Positions 17,991 to 31,479 are shown, counted from the first letter of the stretch. The stretch: 64,000 nt of DNA from Urechis unicinctus (GCA_034190875.2 CM067343.1:43018609-43082608), one strand, 5' to 3'. The notes: generated by a model from the letters alone, not told the origin. Translations and numbers: made by a program.

Positions 17991-20900
17991 GTCTTGGCAG
18001 ATACGAAAGCGCTTGACTGATTAGATAGATAGCGCGCAGCAAATTGATATCGCTCAGTTTGTAACAATATATTCAACTAAGAAATGGATCTCGCTGGTTG
18101 TCTAATATCGTAGCCAACATTGCTATTGGCTCAACGTCATTTGTGCGTGTCGACACTGCTTGTTCCTCTTGCACCAACACTATGACTCCACCAGCTTACC
18201 CAGCTTGATACGTCTTTGTGAATAATATGCAAACAGAAAGCCCCCGGATCGTACGTATTAGACGGCATGGAATACTACGCAGGGACCACAACTTACATGA
18301 GAGCATAAGAGCTTTTTGGTGCAATGCAACAGTATCATATTGCAATCTTGAGCTTTCCTATCTTTCGTGTAATTTTTCTAGATGGCCCAGCATCCAAACT
18401 CAATGTGCATTTCTTCAATGTGTTTTGAAATGTGGTTATCATCGTTGCTATTTGCCATTCCTAAATTTATGGCGTGAACCAACTCTCGTAATTAACTAAC
18501 GGCAAATCGTGTGCTGATCACGAAATGCAAAGTAAAATACCAGTGGTAGATCTATGGTAGTTTTAGGTGCTTTACAGCTGTAGTTCATGCTTGTAGTTAT
18601 TGTAAATAAGAGTAAAGATTGTGATGTGTCAGAACCTGTTATAGCGTTTGGCAATCCTATGCCGCCATATCTATGTTTAGCATACGAAAACCGCGTCACA
18701 ATCATAGAAGTACGCTCCACTGATAGTTGGAATGATTTAACTGTGCTGCAATAAGCAACGTTTGGGACACATAAGCATGTATTTACTCCGAATGCACAGA
18801 TTCTTATGGCAGCATCGAAGCATTTGATATAAGGAATAACTATGCCATGCATGCGATATTTAAATATCAATTGTTGGCATTGCGTTAGGCATTGTGTTTC
18901 TTCGTTGTCTCGTTCGTTCCTTTCCAATCTACAACAACACCCGTAACATTAGCTAAGTAGTCAAAGCTCTCATTGCACCTAGATTGAAATTCAGTTTTCA
19001 CTTGACAAGAGGACAATAATATGTCAACCTCGATTTGCTGGTGCGTGTACCATCATCATCGAATACATGCAATGTACGGTACTTAGCACCAACACACACA
19101 CCCTGACATACGCGACTGTGCAATAACTAAGGTCACGTGCATTGTGTAGGTATGTGTATTACAGGGAAATGCTCCGCTAGCACAAGCACTAGAGATGAAT
19201 AAAGTGTCACTCATTATGCTGATAGTGTCTCTATGGCGTCATCAATCATTTGTCTACGCTTTGATAATCTCAGTGGCAGAACAATAGGACAGCACGCATG
19301 CATTTTGAATGCGAAGATTAGCGACCGGCAGCAAGTACGAGTCATGTCGTTACTAATATACATTCACCGTCGACCCAGATTTGCTCTTCTTTTCTGTGTA
19401 CAATTATTTGGCTGTATGAGCGAAATTCCCATACATCATTTGGTACGCCAAACTATTAGTCACTTTACTAAAGCTTATAAAATATACATAGAATGTTCTG
19501 GCGCTTCTGTTGTCGACCCTCGTGAAATATTTCAATAGCAAACAAGTACCTAGCTATAATCAATCATGCCATATCCTTGTAATCGAAATCCGACAAGATA
19601 AATCTACCCTGCAATCCTTGGCTTATATTTCAGAAACAAGCGGAGCTGTACAAAGTGAGTCTATTCCACAGTTTTCAGCGTTTTCGGATGCATGATGTTT
19701 AACTGGCTATTAATACTGTTCGTTTGGAATGTTGATGGGTATCATACATGGAGATAAATTGCAATTATGGTGATCAATTACAATGAATACCACAAAGCTG
19801 ATTAAGTTACAATACTGTCGAAGTGAAGTTTTCATGCACGCCAGTCAGCTGCGTGGCAATAAGTACCACAACTAAGGAATTGAGAAGCCTGTTGCTGCTG
19901 GTCATTACTGTCAGATATATACAACTAATCGCCCAAATGTGTACCGTCGTTCGTTATGCGACGGACGTTACCCATAAATGCAGTATCACCAAAAGTTTAT
20001 AGTCTGCAATCGCTTACGTTATGATTACACATAAATTCAAGTTCTATAGAATACAGAACCACGTCAACATAAATGAGACGTACAGGTGTATTTCTTAGCA
20101 AGCAGAAATGCACCGCGCCATGCAGAAAGCCCTCGTTACACCGCAGCACTCACGTGACACAACGACTTGTACACATAAGAAACCCTCAATCGAGGTAGCA
20201 TTAATATCAGCTTGAAAATTAAAAGATTGGCGCAAGTGCCTTAGGGGTAAGGTAAGGTGTAACGCCTGCTGAGAAGTGCGAAGGTCACAGAGCAGTATAT
20301 TTATGAGTGTCAGATGGTAAAAGCGATTGGTAACTTGCACAGAGATATTCATCATGAACAATGCACATCTTGGTACTGTGTCTCTTTGCATAGTAAATAA
20401 ATTGTCGCCATTACGCACTACTGGCGTGCTTTACAGCAAGTATCCTACGTTTTGTTCTAGGTTTGTGACCATATTTAGCACAATGTCTAATGGCTTGAAT
20501 GCTCTGCAAGAGTCAAAAGAAAGTGCGGTGTAAACGAAGGATATTTCGAGCACCTGGTTTGATTGCCATGCAAACATATTAAGACTAATGTCTCAAGACG
20601 TCAACAAATATTTGTTACGGCTAATCTGTTTCCGCAGACGTATCCCGCTATCAAGTGAGATGTAAATATTATGATGCGGGTCTACCATAATACGTTTCCA
20701 TGCACATGAGGAACCACCACTATCATAAAAGTAGGTATGAAAGTGCAGGAATAGAAGAATTTATCAATCGCAATGATGAATCTCCACATTTTGCTTTATG
20801 CCTACGTTGCAGCTGATGTTAAGCAACATTTCACATAACCATTATTGCTCTGCTGTACGTGGATTGCAATATATTTCGTAACAGGTTTGATCGTCGGCGT

Positions 20901-21540
20901 TGGGCATGTGCAAAACATAAATTGCATCCTTCGTCTTCCTTATCATTCATTCCGCACATGAGCCCGAATCTACAGCTGATGACTGCAGAATAATTTCCTT
21001 ATTCTACCGTTGTTATTGCCCTTAGGCTTTGTCCATGACATGCAATATAGCGTTCTTAATTCAACTTAAACACATCCTGTTTTTCGTACTCGCAATGTAC
21101 ATTTGAGCGTATTTCAGTGCGCTTGCATATAATGAAATTACAGAAAACAGCTGCATTTTGAGTTTGACATACAGATTATCCGCCATATATATTTCATGAG
21201 CCCCTTAATATTTTTCGCCACGCCATAAATACAAAACGTATCAGCTCAATGCGCCGCGCACACTCGTGGGATTATGAAACGTTTGCTATATGAAATTCGC
21301 AAAACCTCGCCATTGAACGCGGTGCGAAGTCAAACACTATTCATTATTTTCCTTTTAACAACACATATGAGATTACTGTTGTTCATCACGATTACTGACC
21401 AAGGAATCAATACATAGAGCTTATAACTGTGCAAGCTGAGCGGCCAGCACGAGAATGAGTGCAACCCACGCCCGCCGAAGACAACACACGCACCTGGGAA
21501 TATTTATCCGTCGTATCCGAGCTCGGCGGCTGTAAATGAT
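17991..21540. other. No gene recognised
   Basis: Contains the window's second-longest non-repetitive frame, 143 codons on the minus strand at 18496-18927. It has no recognisable domain, signal peptide or conserved motif and is probably chance. No RNA gene was seen. Confidence 0.45.
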
Positions 21541-21721
21541 ATGTAAACTTTTGATTGCTCGACGCAACAACGCGCCCAAATTTATAATAGGATTCCATGT
21601 GGTTTAAAAACAGATGCTATATATGTATATATATATGAGTATTATATGTACATATAAAATATATATTCATATATATACAAACATTCGTATATTCATGCAT
21701 GTATATACATATGGTATTTAC

Positions 21722-21775
<54 letters not shown>

Positions 21776-21954
21776 TTATATGTAAACTTATTGCTCGATA
21801 ACAACGCGCCCAAATATATATGTGGTTTTAAAACAGATGCTATATATATATATATATATAAAATATATATTCATATATATATATATTCGTATATTCATGC
21901 ATGTATATACATATATATCGGTATTTATATACACATTTACATATAAATATACAC

Positions 21955-22005
<51 letters not shown>

Positions 22006-22009
22006 AAAC

Positions 22010-22046
<37 letters not shown>

Positions 22047-22160
22047 GAATATATATGTGTGTGTGTATATATATATAAATAGTTAAAAACAGATATAAAT
22101 ATATATAAATATATTTATTTATACACAGATATATACATAAATTATATATATATGTGTATA
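21541..22160 (+). repeat. TA-rich composite array with a ~239-bp repeated unit
   Basis: TGTAAACTT, TTGCTCGA, AACGCGCCCAAAT, GTGGTTT and AAAACAGATGCTATATA occur in this order at 21542-21620 and again at 21781-21845. A partial third copy (TGTAAACTA ... GTTAAAAACAGAT) lies at about 22003-22095. TA/CATATA tracts fill the space between, so a unit including part of the TA tract was duplicated in tandem. Confidence 0.75.
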
Positions 22161-25100
22161 ATTCATATGCTTTATTTGATCAGGCCAAAGTCGGTTAATG
22201 TGGCTATTAAAAAAAGTTCAATTAATGCGAGTAAGGAAGCGTTCTCGTTCGGTCAGCCATACTGTACTCGTTTGTTAACTCATTGCACAAACATGGAGTA
22301 TACGATTGTTGTAAATGTAAGGTCATGTGATAAACAACAGCTATAAACTCAAACTATTAGTTATCATTGCATAGTCAGGTAATCCAGGCGTAGTGTAATC
22401 TACCGGCACATTCCTAATCACATCTTCGCAATCTTTGTATACGTTGTTACATGATCAGCCAAAGGGAGAGACAAAATTGATACATAACCCTTTTAGTCGA
22501 GTAAGACAATAATGCGTTGGTTCGATATTACTCTGACTTCGCTTGGAATCAGAGAGCTGATTTCATCGAGAAGTTAACCAGAATCATCATATTCGGTAGC
22601 AGTTGCCATTTACCTTACGAATAAATTTCCACTTCAAACGATTACCTGTATGCGCTCAATATGCAGGTACGTGTACTAGCAAATGTTTATGATTTGATTA
22701 ACCAAAGCAAAATAATACGCCCTTTCTCGGCTCTTATTGGGGCTTGTGGTGTTTTTACAGACAACTTCATCATATAACGAGTAAACTAAAACTAAAACTG
22801 CGACGCAGCGCTGATCACGACACATGGTGATTGTTCTTGTAATATATGCTTCGATCTGTTTTCTCAAACCACCAACATTACCGCGAAAGCTTCATTTGTC
22901 AACTATACTACATTTTATGAATCTCTACAAGTCATTAGAACAAGTAAGACAAATTAAAATCTGAATGTATAGTGCCAATTGCACTGTTTGCTTGTTTTTT
23001 TATTGTCCTAATTTTCTCGTCCCTCGTTGATATTTTTCTCGCTAATAACACAACAAGACATTGCTTTTGTAGAAATAACAAAGCACTGGTTGACTATTTT
23101 TTCACGGTAGGGATATAACTTTGAGAAAAAGACGACAAGACGAGTGAAGCATAGTAAGCACGATACATCACCACCATCCACCCGTCCGCTATACAGCAGA
23201 CACATGATGTCAGCCTTAGCTGATAGGTCGCTCATTCACTCTCAAGCAAGCAATGTAAATTTGCCTATATATAGAGAGAGGGTAGGGGTGGAGGTCATCA
23301 CATGCAGTATGCTGGACAATGCGACCAATGCCCGGAATAATAAACAGTTTATTTATCTTTTGTGGCGATAATGTCTGACGACACTTACAGCCGATATAAG
23401 TATATCATTAAGTGCATGTTAGCATGTAATAGGTCACTCTAACAAGATTCGAGAGTAATCAGGACATCAGTGACAATTATGTCTGAAGTGCAATATAGGA
23501 AACGGGTTCGGAACTGCATAATCTAACTTACTTGAATTGCATTACATGATAGCGTTATATTTCAACTGTATTATCTGGTGGTTTCGACGAATTTGTTTTG
23601 CGGCGTATAGGATATGTGATCTCAACTGTGATTGTCGTTTGATTTCACTTGGCTAAAACAATACTGAGTATGAGGTACTTAGAATTCGGGAATATTCTGT
23701 TTTACGATATAACATATGTTTGCAAATACATAAAAAGATGAAATCAGAAACTACGGTTAACGGACGGAATTGAGGACGACTATTATTAGTTTTACAGATG
23801 TTACTGTGCTTATAATGGAAATGCCAGCTATTTGTGAAAGGGTTCCGATATGAGAAATGTAGCACAAAACAGGGTGATAGATCATCGCGGCGGTTCGGTG
23901 TTCAACGTGTTTACCAACATGCTTAAGTAGACATTCAGATTATACAAAATGTGGTAAAACGCTCTCAGAAAATCTGTAGGTCATGAACAAACACAGCGCC
24001 ATTTATTAGTTTTGGGTAATTGCAACCCACTCATATAATTGTAAGTGCCCAGGGGAAGTCCCATAAAAACATCATTATCCTTGTATACTGTGCATAGGTT
24101 CTACTTGATAAATTTGCTTGGTTGAGACAAGTACATCACATTTCATGATCAAGGAGCTGCATCTTGATTCAATATCAAATATATATTTACGCCAATGGTA
24201 TCACAGCAATATTAATGCCCTGTCTTGCAGCATCGACCAGCCAACAACGGCGTTTTGATGGAAGATATACTGTTACACTTATAGTGCTGCTTATCGCCTT
24301 CACATCACAGTTGGAAAATATCACCCATAATGGTGTTGCATTATGCATAAGTTGTGTAGATTTTTTGACAATGACTAAAAATAGCCACAAATCGCTGTCA
24401 CAAAGGAACTTTATATTTGTAGTATCGTATGTATATGTCAGATAATGTAACGCATAAATATCATTATTGATTGCCAAATCTCTGGCCACCGCTAATGCTA
24501 TCATAACTACAACCACATGTTTATATGAAATATGCGGCTTTTATGAGATAACACAGACTTGTTGCTCGTCCCGCGGTAGAATGCCACTGTTATTTGGCCC
24601 GATACATCAGCTTAGTATTATGGAACATGCGTCTAACACACGACCTCCACATGACGTTACCCGGTAACCATGTAATCAGGACCGGAAGTCGTAAATATCA
24701 TGGTCGACTTTGGGGTCGGCGTTTTATTGGAATGAAGCGATGTGGCATACCAATTATGAACGCCCTAGTGAAAGTCAAAGCATTAATTCATACTCTGGTG
24801 GATTCCAAAGGCCGTGTTATGACGCATGGTGTAGCAAAAAGCAGCATTTGTTTCTGTTCCAACAACAGGGTTCACCAAGGAGATCTTCTAACGCCCAAAA
24901 ATCTCATGATATTGGCTTTCGATTTATTGTATGCAAATAATCAACCGGAACGGAAATTGTTTATTGAAACAAAACGGATTTGCAAGCATTACTAAGAAAA
25001 TAACAAAAGTATATCGCTTTATATAGAAAGCTAGATAAAGTCTGTGAGACGTTGATGCAACGATTAGAAAATGGAAACAAGACGTATGTGCGGCAGATAA

Positions 25101-28100
25101 AATTGACTTCAGTTAAATGTTTGGTTGCGATCGGATTGGCAAATACACATAGATTTGATAATTCCTAATGACGAACGTGGTAGACGTAAGGTTCCTACTT
25201 CAAATAAACAGTAGTATGTCATTTGCGATACGCAAGCACCAGCAATGACTGTGACATCCATGTTGTAATGACCGATTTTGAAGTCTCGTTACACGAGTCG
25301 ATCGTCATGGCCAAATTACGTCTAGCAGCTGGTTATCTAAAGCCTTTGAAATGAAAAGGTCAAGAACTATGGTCGATTGGGCAAAATAAGTAACTACACC
25401 ACTTTTGCAGGTGTAGATATCGACGTTGAGTAGGTCATAGGTTACGAAATCCACATTTGCACATATATTGAAAAGAAAAATACCTACCAATACCTTTTAT
25501 TAATTTCCCTGCAAATACAGCGGCTCTGGTCACATGGAATTTATACACACCTCATCCACGAAGGACCAGATCGGCAAGATTCACCTGAGGGAGAACAGAG
25601 ACACGAAACACAACACGTAACCATTCGTGAGCGTACCAAGAAATTCATTAGTCTCAATTTACATTGTAGTCCGATTCCAAAAACAGACCAGTACCTTAGA
25701 CAGGACCCTCGAAGTGACCGGGTACCAACCACAGTTAACAACACAAGGCAGCACGTTAAAAATTAGTGGAACGTCATACAAGATAGCACGGTGACACTGT
25801 CTAGAAAAGGCGCGATCTGATTTGATTGACTTTTTTGTTAGACACCATATTTTAATCCCAACATATTGCTGTGTTACCGAAGACGACTACAGAGCCTGAT
25901 GATGCGACATGCATCCCCGGTCGACACATCTCCATACGCATGCAATTGTCCACATCGACATCGACCAAAAAAACATTGTATCACGTCAAGTCGACCACGA
26001 CTTGAGCAATCTATCCCTGCGCTGTGGCAGTAGCATCTCTATAGCCCATGCGTCTCACGCTATCTCAAGGTCATTGGAATAAACGGTAGCTAAACGCCCA
26101 TGATAAATGATGGACCCAATTTCCGTCTTATCAATAATCGCCTTTCTGAATGGGTGAAAGTTTGAATTGAAAGCGCATCAATATGGTCACCAGTTTTATT
26201 ATTTCAATATCCACTACTGCAAGGTTGAAGCTAAATGATAACCTACATCACAATATTAAAAAGACCGAGAAATCCAGCACGTTCCTGTTAAAGAATATAG
26301 GTGGGATATTGTTGTAGCTGCACAAATGTAAGAATGCTGAATAGAGAACCGTAACGCGACAATCTGGTGTCGACCTGGCATTAACGTTGATCAATGTATG
26401 CCCGTGTTGGCATTGTTCTCAGAGAATAAATGAGCATAACTTACGGCATGTTCCATGTCGCCTTAGCATGTGCTTACGATAAAAGAACAATTGAGTATAT
26501 AGTGATATATGAATTGAATAAGCGAACGAATGTTGTACTAACAGACATATCCTGACACACGCCTTCTAGTAGTAACGCGTCAAGTGCTGACTCGTGGAGG
26601 GTCTACGCCTTAGTGAATTTAAAGGTAGAAACGTTAGCGATACTTTTGACGCATACTTCTCGCAGTGGTCCGTAGGACTGCCGGTCACGTAGCAGACCGA
26701 ACTTTTATCATTTTACCCATTGGTGGTATAGACTTTGTAATGTTGGGGCGATGGTTAAAGCTCATTGAGCGAGGATGATTATGCTAGGTTTTCACGTACC
26801 TTCTACACGCCTTTAGTGCATGTTAGCCGCAAGTTTAGCTTAGCCTCTTTTCTGGTGCACAACGGTGTCCGATGAAATGCCGGTTATCAATACCTGTTTT
26901 TTTGTCTAAACTGTATAGTTCCGCTGCGCTTTAAAATAAATATGCTTGAATAAAAACCATAGAACAAACCAAAGCAACATGTCAGTGGTTAACATTATAA
27001 CAAAGGCAGGTTCTTGACAAAAGTTAAAAGATCCATGGGCAATTCCAGATCGAGGCTATAAATTAAGTGGGTCCTTGCGATACGATGCTGCATTACGTCC
27101 ATATTGATCTAATGTGGGCCGGTGATATAATGTCCCGGTCTGGGTAATCTCGGGGAGTAGGATTAGAGGGATAATGAGAGATTACTTTAGCGTTATGTAA
27201 TATTAATTAGAGTAGATTCGATACCTCACCCCGTTGGTGACTACTCTGATTAGAAAAATACAGCTGGTATATTTAGCCCAACAGACCAACAGTCGATCGG
27301 GTACTCCTATTTTTACATTGGAAATGCCATCTTCGAGGACCAAGAGGGAGCGGAAGCTCCACTTGGTTCAAAAGAGCTAGGTGTATTCTACGTGGTCATA
27401 TTCTGTACCAAACTGCTCCAGATCGCATTATGACCAATATTAAGGTGTCGGTGCTTAATTAATTAACGGGGTTTTGGTATTGGCAGACTACATAACTCAA
27501 TGAGTCGTTTAACATTGTCCCAGTACGATTCACCGGAAGCAGTCTTGATGTCGACGTCTAATTGGCTATATGCCGTCGCGGATGTCCCTCTGGATGGCAA
27601 ATTGCAATGCAGGACAGTGAATCGGAGCCAATAAATGTTGCATTCCATTTGTGTTTACGGCAATAAAACATAGATCACTCAATATGCGGGTCAATATGGC
27701 TGATATGAATTGTCGACAATAAAACAGTGATTGGATAGTTTATGCGTTTCGAATTCGACTTTCATTGGCTTTGTGTGGTGGGTGCATATGCTACAACATA
27801 TCAAAGAGTAAGTTTTGCATGACAAATGCTGCCACTGGGTGTGATCTCTTGTAAGATAACCGCTTACGGTTATATCGATTTGAGCGTTGGGGTGGGTGGG
27901 CTAGGTCAATATCCATTGTGCGGTAATGTAGACGTCATTGTTGGTAACAGTGGTTCATAATGTGAAATATTTGATATCTTATTTTAAACTGTGAATGTTT
28001 GGCTCTTAATCGAAGGTGAAATTAATTTATAACCCTTTCATTTCACAGAATCTATGGGGCGTAGATATACATGTATGCGTTTTCTTTCTCGCACAAATAA

Positions 28101-28866
28101 GATCAAGATATAATGTTTTGTCAAATCAAATTGTTCTATTATCCCGTGTAGCTTTTTTGCCGAGTCAAAAACCAAACGAAAGCACTATGAAGGCCAGGCT
28201 GGGATGGCGCCGACTTGGAAGATGATGGCAGTGGCATCGTAACTCAGACAACGCTTAGCACCATAGCTTTTTACTGTAGTTTAAGCATCGCCCTTTAGGA
28301 ACGAAGGATGCGTTGGGGGTGCGCCCTATTTACGTGCAGTTGCCAACATGAGGAAACCTTTTGCATTGACATCTAACACGTACACAATAAGTGTTATGAC
28401 AAACAATAAATTGCACTTTAGTACTGACTTGAACCAATACAGCGCATTGCGAGTGATCATGTCATCAGTAAGGTTTGTTATGTGGCAATTCGAAAGAGCC
28501 TCGTGAAAATGTATTGCTAAGTGGAAATGGGGAAAAATCGGGTAGAGGCTGCCATTGTAATGGCCCCCGCGGAATTGGGTCCACTATCCATGTCATGAGA
28601 GAGCGTGTTGGATCTTTTAACTATCTACGACCTTAGGTGTTTATTAAGGTCAGTGTTTGCACACGACTTATTCTGGTTATGCGTGGGTGTGTTTCACATG
28701 GTGGTTAATCTGCATTTCGAAAAAGAGCTACAGCGTAAAACAAAACTCACGTCAAGAAATAAATCCCCTCTTAATCAGACTGTCTGGGCGAGAAGCTGTT
28801 CACTGGCTTGAATTATTATCTTGCATACAATAGAGTCAAATGAACAACGGTAGAGGCGTACCGGGT
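22161..28866. other. No gene recognised
   Basis: AT-rich sequence. The only frame of mild interest is a stop-free stretch at 25434-25761 on the plus strand, with hydrophilic coding-like composition in its second half; it starts without a convincing ATG and was not identified. The 133-codon frame at 24594-24995 shows no domain. Confidence 0.4.
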
Positions 28867-28872
28867 TTTAAT
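28867..28872 (-). promoter_or_regulatory. Possible poly(A) signal of the GPCR (ATTAAA)
   Basis: The minus strand reads ATTAAA about 140 bases past the receptor stop codon. It is the nearest common polyadenylation hexamer I noticed on that side. In AT-rich DNA such hexamers arise often by chance. Confidence 0.2.
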
Positions 28873-29011
28873 TACAACAAACGAATAATTGGGTACAGGA
28901 ACTGTGAAGCTTCCAGAGAGATCCAAATCGCCAGGGTTGATACTGATGCTGCCACCATGCGTTGATATAGTTCACACGTCCATGATAACATATTCAACAT
29001 GCTACAGGAGT

Positions 29012-30319
29012 TCAGCCTAGAGATGTCTCCTTCAGTCTAATAAGTGTGGACGAGAACTCGAACGTGAACTGGAATGCCTGTATTCCCATTGCATTATGTG
29101 TTGGATTCGAATGTTTGCACCAACGGCTTTTTATGCGGTAAAGCAAACTCCACGCGGCCGAATTAACGGCCTTCCTAAAGTTGCGATGACCCAATACTAG
29201 AACGAAGAAATTGATCGCAAAACTGGAGCGGAAAACCATGAGGAAGGAACGTTGGAGAAGGTACTCATACAGCGAAGGTTCATGGACGACGGTGAGGGAG
29301 TCCCGGGCATCCTGTATTAACCTAAGCAGCTGCGTGGGTCCTGTGAAAAGGAGCACCGTCAAACAGAAACGTGCAACCATCCTTGAGAGTCGGACGTCGA
29401 CAGCGGGACGGAGTCGTGACTTGGCATCCACCATGCTATGACCCGTTATAGTGCCCCGTCGCAACGCGCGTTGCTGGTGAACCACTGTCATCGTGGTTAG
29501 CGTTAGGGTCAGGATCAACAAGGAGGGGAACACGGCATTGATAACAAGGTCCATCTTGCTCAACACGCGAAATGTCTGTAGGAACTTTGGGAGCGGCGCG
29601 CATACAGCGCCCCCATCGGGTGTCACCATGGAGCTTATTACGAGGCTTATGTTCACGTAGACGACAATAGCTACAATAACAATAGTTACTATAGTGACTT
29701 GGGTTTTGAACACGGAGATATGTATGCGCTTACCGTTTTGTTGCACGGCATTGTATTCTTTTGGTGGTGCGCATAATCTACGTATGGTACACCCACGCAG
29801 CTTGAAATATCTCTCTAGGGCCGAAAAAGCAACGAACCACGTGGACATAAATGTGGCAGACTGCGGTACAAGCCATATATAAGGACACAGGGCGTTAGTT
29901 TGGGTCCGCACACCTAGTGAGTCGAACCATAAAAAGCCCAAATTCACAAGAAAGGCAGTGTCGGCTAGGCATTTGGCCGCTAGTATGTGACTTGCTGGAT
30001 GCTTGCGAAGATTAGTGTAAAGCAGAGTGAAGCTGGCGGCAATGTTTCCAAAACATCCTACAATTACCATGAATGGATTGTAGAAAAAGGCGAACGCGGC
30101 CACTGTGTTGATGGATCTTACAACGTCGCATAATTTCTCCGTTTCATTTAGTAGTAATTGGATCGCTTCCGTTTCTTCGTCATATGATATATAGTCTGGG
30201 TTAGATGCATTGATGTCCCTGTCCATTGTTGTTTGGGTAATCAGATTGACTACTCCTTGATGAACGGTTATCGACGAATTGCTCCAGAAATCAAGACCAA
30301 GGGAGCCATAAGTTTCCAT
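29012..30319 (-). CDS. Class A (rhodopsin-like) GPCR, intronless, probably peptide-type orphan receptor
   Basis: A 435-residue seven-helix plasma-membrane receptor, probably G-protein coupled. The start is the ATG at 30319: it has A at -3 and G at +4, and an in-frame TAA lies upstream with no earlier ATG in that frame; a GTG at 30337 is not a credible eukaryotic start. The N-terminus of about 77 residues has sequons at N14, N37 and N58 and no signal peptide. Helices lie roughly at 78-104 (GN at 91-92), 109-132 (LAxxD, D120), 146-171 (ending E169-R170-Y171), 203-229, 252-282 (P265), 311-333 (P328) and 352-377. C145 and C240 fit the conserved extracellular disulfide. Helix 8 follows (GHRNFRKAV), and C401 could be palmitoylated. 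Odd points: TM4 lacks its usual Trp, CWxP reads FTGP, and NPxxY reads NFFVL. These recall protostome FMRFamide/myosuppressin-type receptors, which is inference. Ligand and family are not identified. The frame is intact and more GC-rich than its surroundings. Confidence 0.88.
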   Translation of the reverse strand: METYGSLGLDFWSNSSITVHQGVVNLITQTTMDRDINASNPDYISYDEETEAIQLLLNETEKLCDVVRSINTVAAFAFFYNPFMVIVGCFGNIAASFTLLYTNLRKHPASHILAAKCLADTAFLVNLGFLWFDSLGVRTQTNALCPYIWLVPQSATFMSTWFVAFSALERYFKLRGCTIRRLCAPPKEYNAVQQNGKRIHISVFKTQVTIVTIVIVAIVVYVNISLVISSMVTPDGGAVCAPLPKFLQTFRVLSKMDLVINAVFPSLLILTLTLTTMTVVHQQRALRRGTITGHSMVDAKSRLRPAVDVRLSRMVARFCLTVLLFTGPTQLLRLIQDARDSLTVVHEPSLYEYLLQRSFLMVFRSSFAINFFVLVLGHRNFRKAVNSAAWSLLYRIKSRWCKHSNPTHNAMGIQAFQFTFEFSSTLIRLKETSLG

Positions 30320-30320
30320 A

Positions 30321-30350
30321 TTACAAGCTCGTATCACTGCAACGTTCCAT
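30321..30350 (-). promoter_or_regulatory. Possible 9-codon upstream ORF of the GPCR
   Basis: On the minus strand an ATG at 30350 opens a nine-codon frame (MERCSDTSL) that ends in TAA at 30323-30321. One base separates this stop from the receptor ATG at 30319. If the mRNA leader covers it, this uORF could limit or couple receptor translation. The leader is unmapped, and the CAG at 30353-30351 just before it could also be a splice acceptor, which would change the picture. Confidence 0.35.
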
Positions 30351-30567
30351 CTGCATTACAAATACAGCACATAGTTGCATTTAAAATCCCGACCAGCAAC
30401 ATTTGTAACCAGACACTGATTTGATATCGTCCACGCCCAGTTTGATAAGCGATACTCACGGAAGGTACATTATATGTCGAGTGTATCGCTGCGAATTCCG
30501 GAGACCAAAACTAGCAACACGGTGGAAAGTTGATGCGCGCAGACGGACTTCCTCGACATTAATACAA

Positions 30568-30598
30568 CTGTCGCTGCTGCTGCTGCTGCCGCTGCTGT
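30568..30598 (+). repeat. Interrupted (CTG)n trinucleotide repeat upstream of the GPCR
   Basis: Runs of CTG/GCT broken by CCG and TCG form a short repeat about 250 bases upstream of the receptor start; on the receptor's strand it reads as CAG. It sits in a GC-richer patch and could lie in a leader, promoter or upstream exon. Nothing shows it is translated. Confidence 0.6.
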
Positions 30599-31479
30599 GG
30601 CCGCGACTGCTTATGCAGCCGGGAAAATGGGTGTGGTCTATGCTTGGGTTAAGTTAGGTGAAGGAGCCGAGATGAGTCGCTGGTGAAGTCACTCCTCCAT
30701 AGGCAGCGCCACACTCCACATAACAGCCGAGATGGTGCTTTAGGAGCAACATAGTGCGCAGGGATTATTTATCCACTTTCTAGCCTCCTGTCCGAGGCAG
30801 ATGCTCCCATTGATAGGCTGCCACAAGAGCTCGGACGCCAATTTGTTTGACAGAAGTCGTGGGATATGACGTCGCATGCTCCCTAGCCCCTCCAGTTTCC
30901 GGTTATGAACAGACTATGGATATAAATCCCGCTAGGATTGTTCGATCTTTCAGACGTTATTGACCAGTTATTCCTTGGTCTACGACATGAGCTTCATTGC
31001 CCATTGTGTTAACACATCCCTTATACTTACTTATCGTAAACCGGATGGTCATCCGTTATATTCATATCGTTTAAAGTAAACACGAGAACCGACAGGCAAG
31101 AGGGGTGCAATGGGAATAGATTTTGTCACGCAAACATTAGAATGAGTCGCTTACAAAATGCGGAAACTATCCCTCTGATCTGTTTTTGAGCGCCTATATT
31201 TATTGACTGGGTTTGTCGATTTTTAATGCTCAATTTCGGTAATCGCATTCGAAAAGCAACATGCCTGCGTCCATGAATAGAGATTTGCGCGATGTAATTG
31301 CCAATTGACGGATACAGGTAACATACCAGTGTCCATGGTTAAAGTAACCTGTCTGTTTCATAAATATCCTTGGAAATTACTTACCTTCTGTAGATTTAGA
31401 AATGCTACACCTCAGCGTCAATGTTAAAAGATAAGCAAAATAAATATTCTGTGTATGTATCAACCGTAGTCTGCGTCCC

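Noticed and set aside
18496..18927. 143-codon reverse frame
   Set aside because: Longest non-repetitive frame after the GPCR, but no domain, no conserved motif and no supporting context; compatible with chance in 64 kb.
24594..24995. 133-codon forward frame
   Set aside because: A mildly basic protein with no recognised domain; overlapped by another forward frame and not distinguishable from chance.
29211..29882. Forward frames of 62-76 codons
   Set aside because: They lie antisense to the GPCR coding region and are its shadows.
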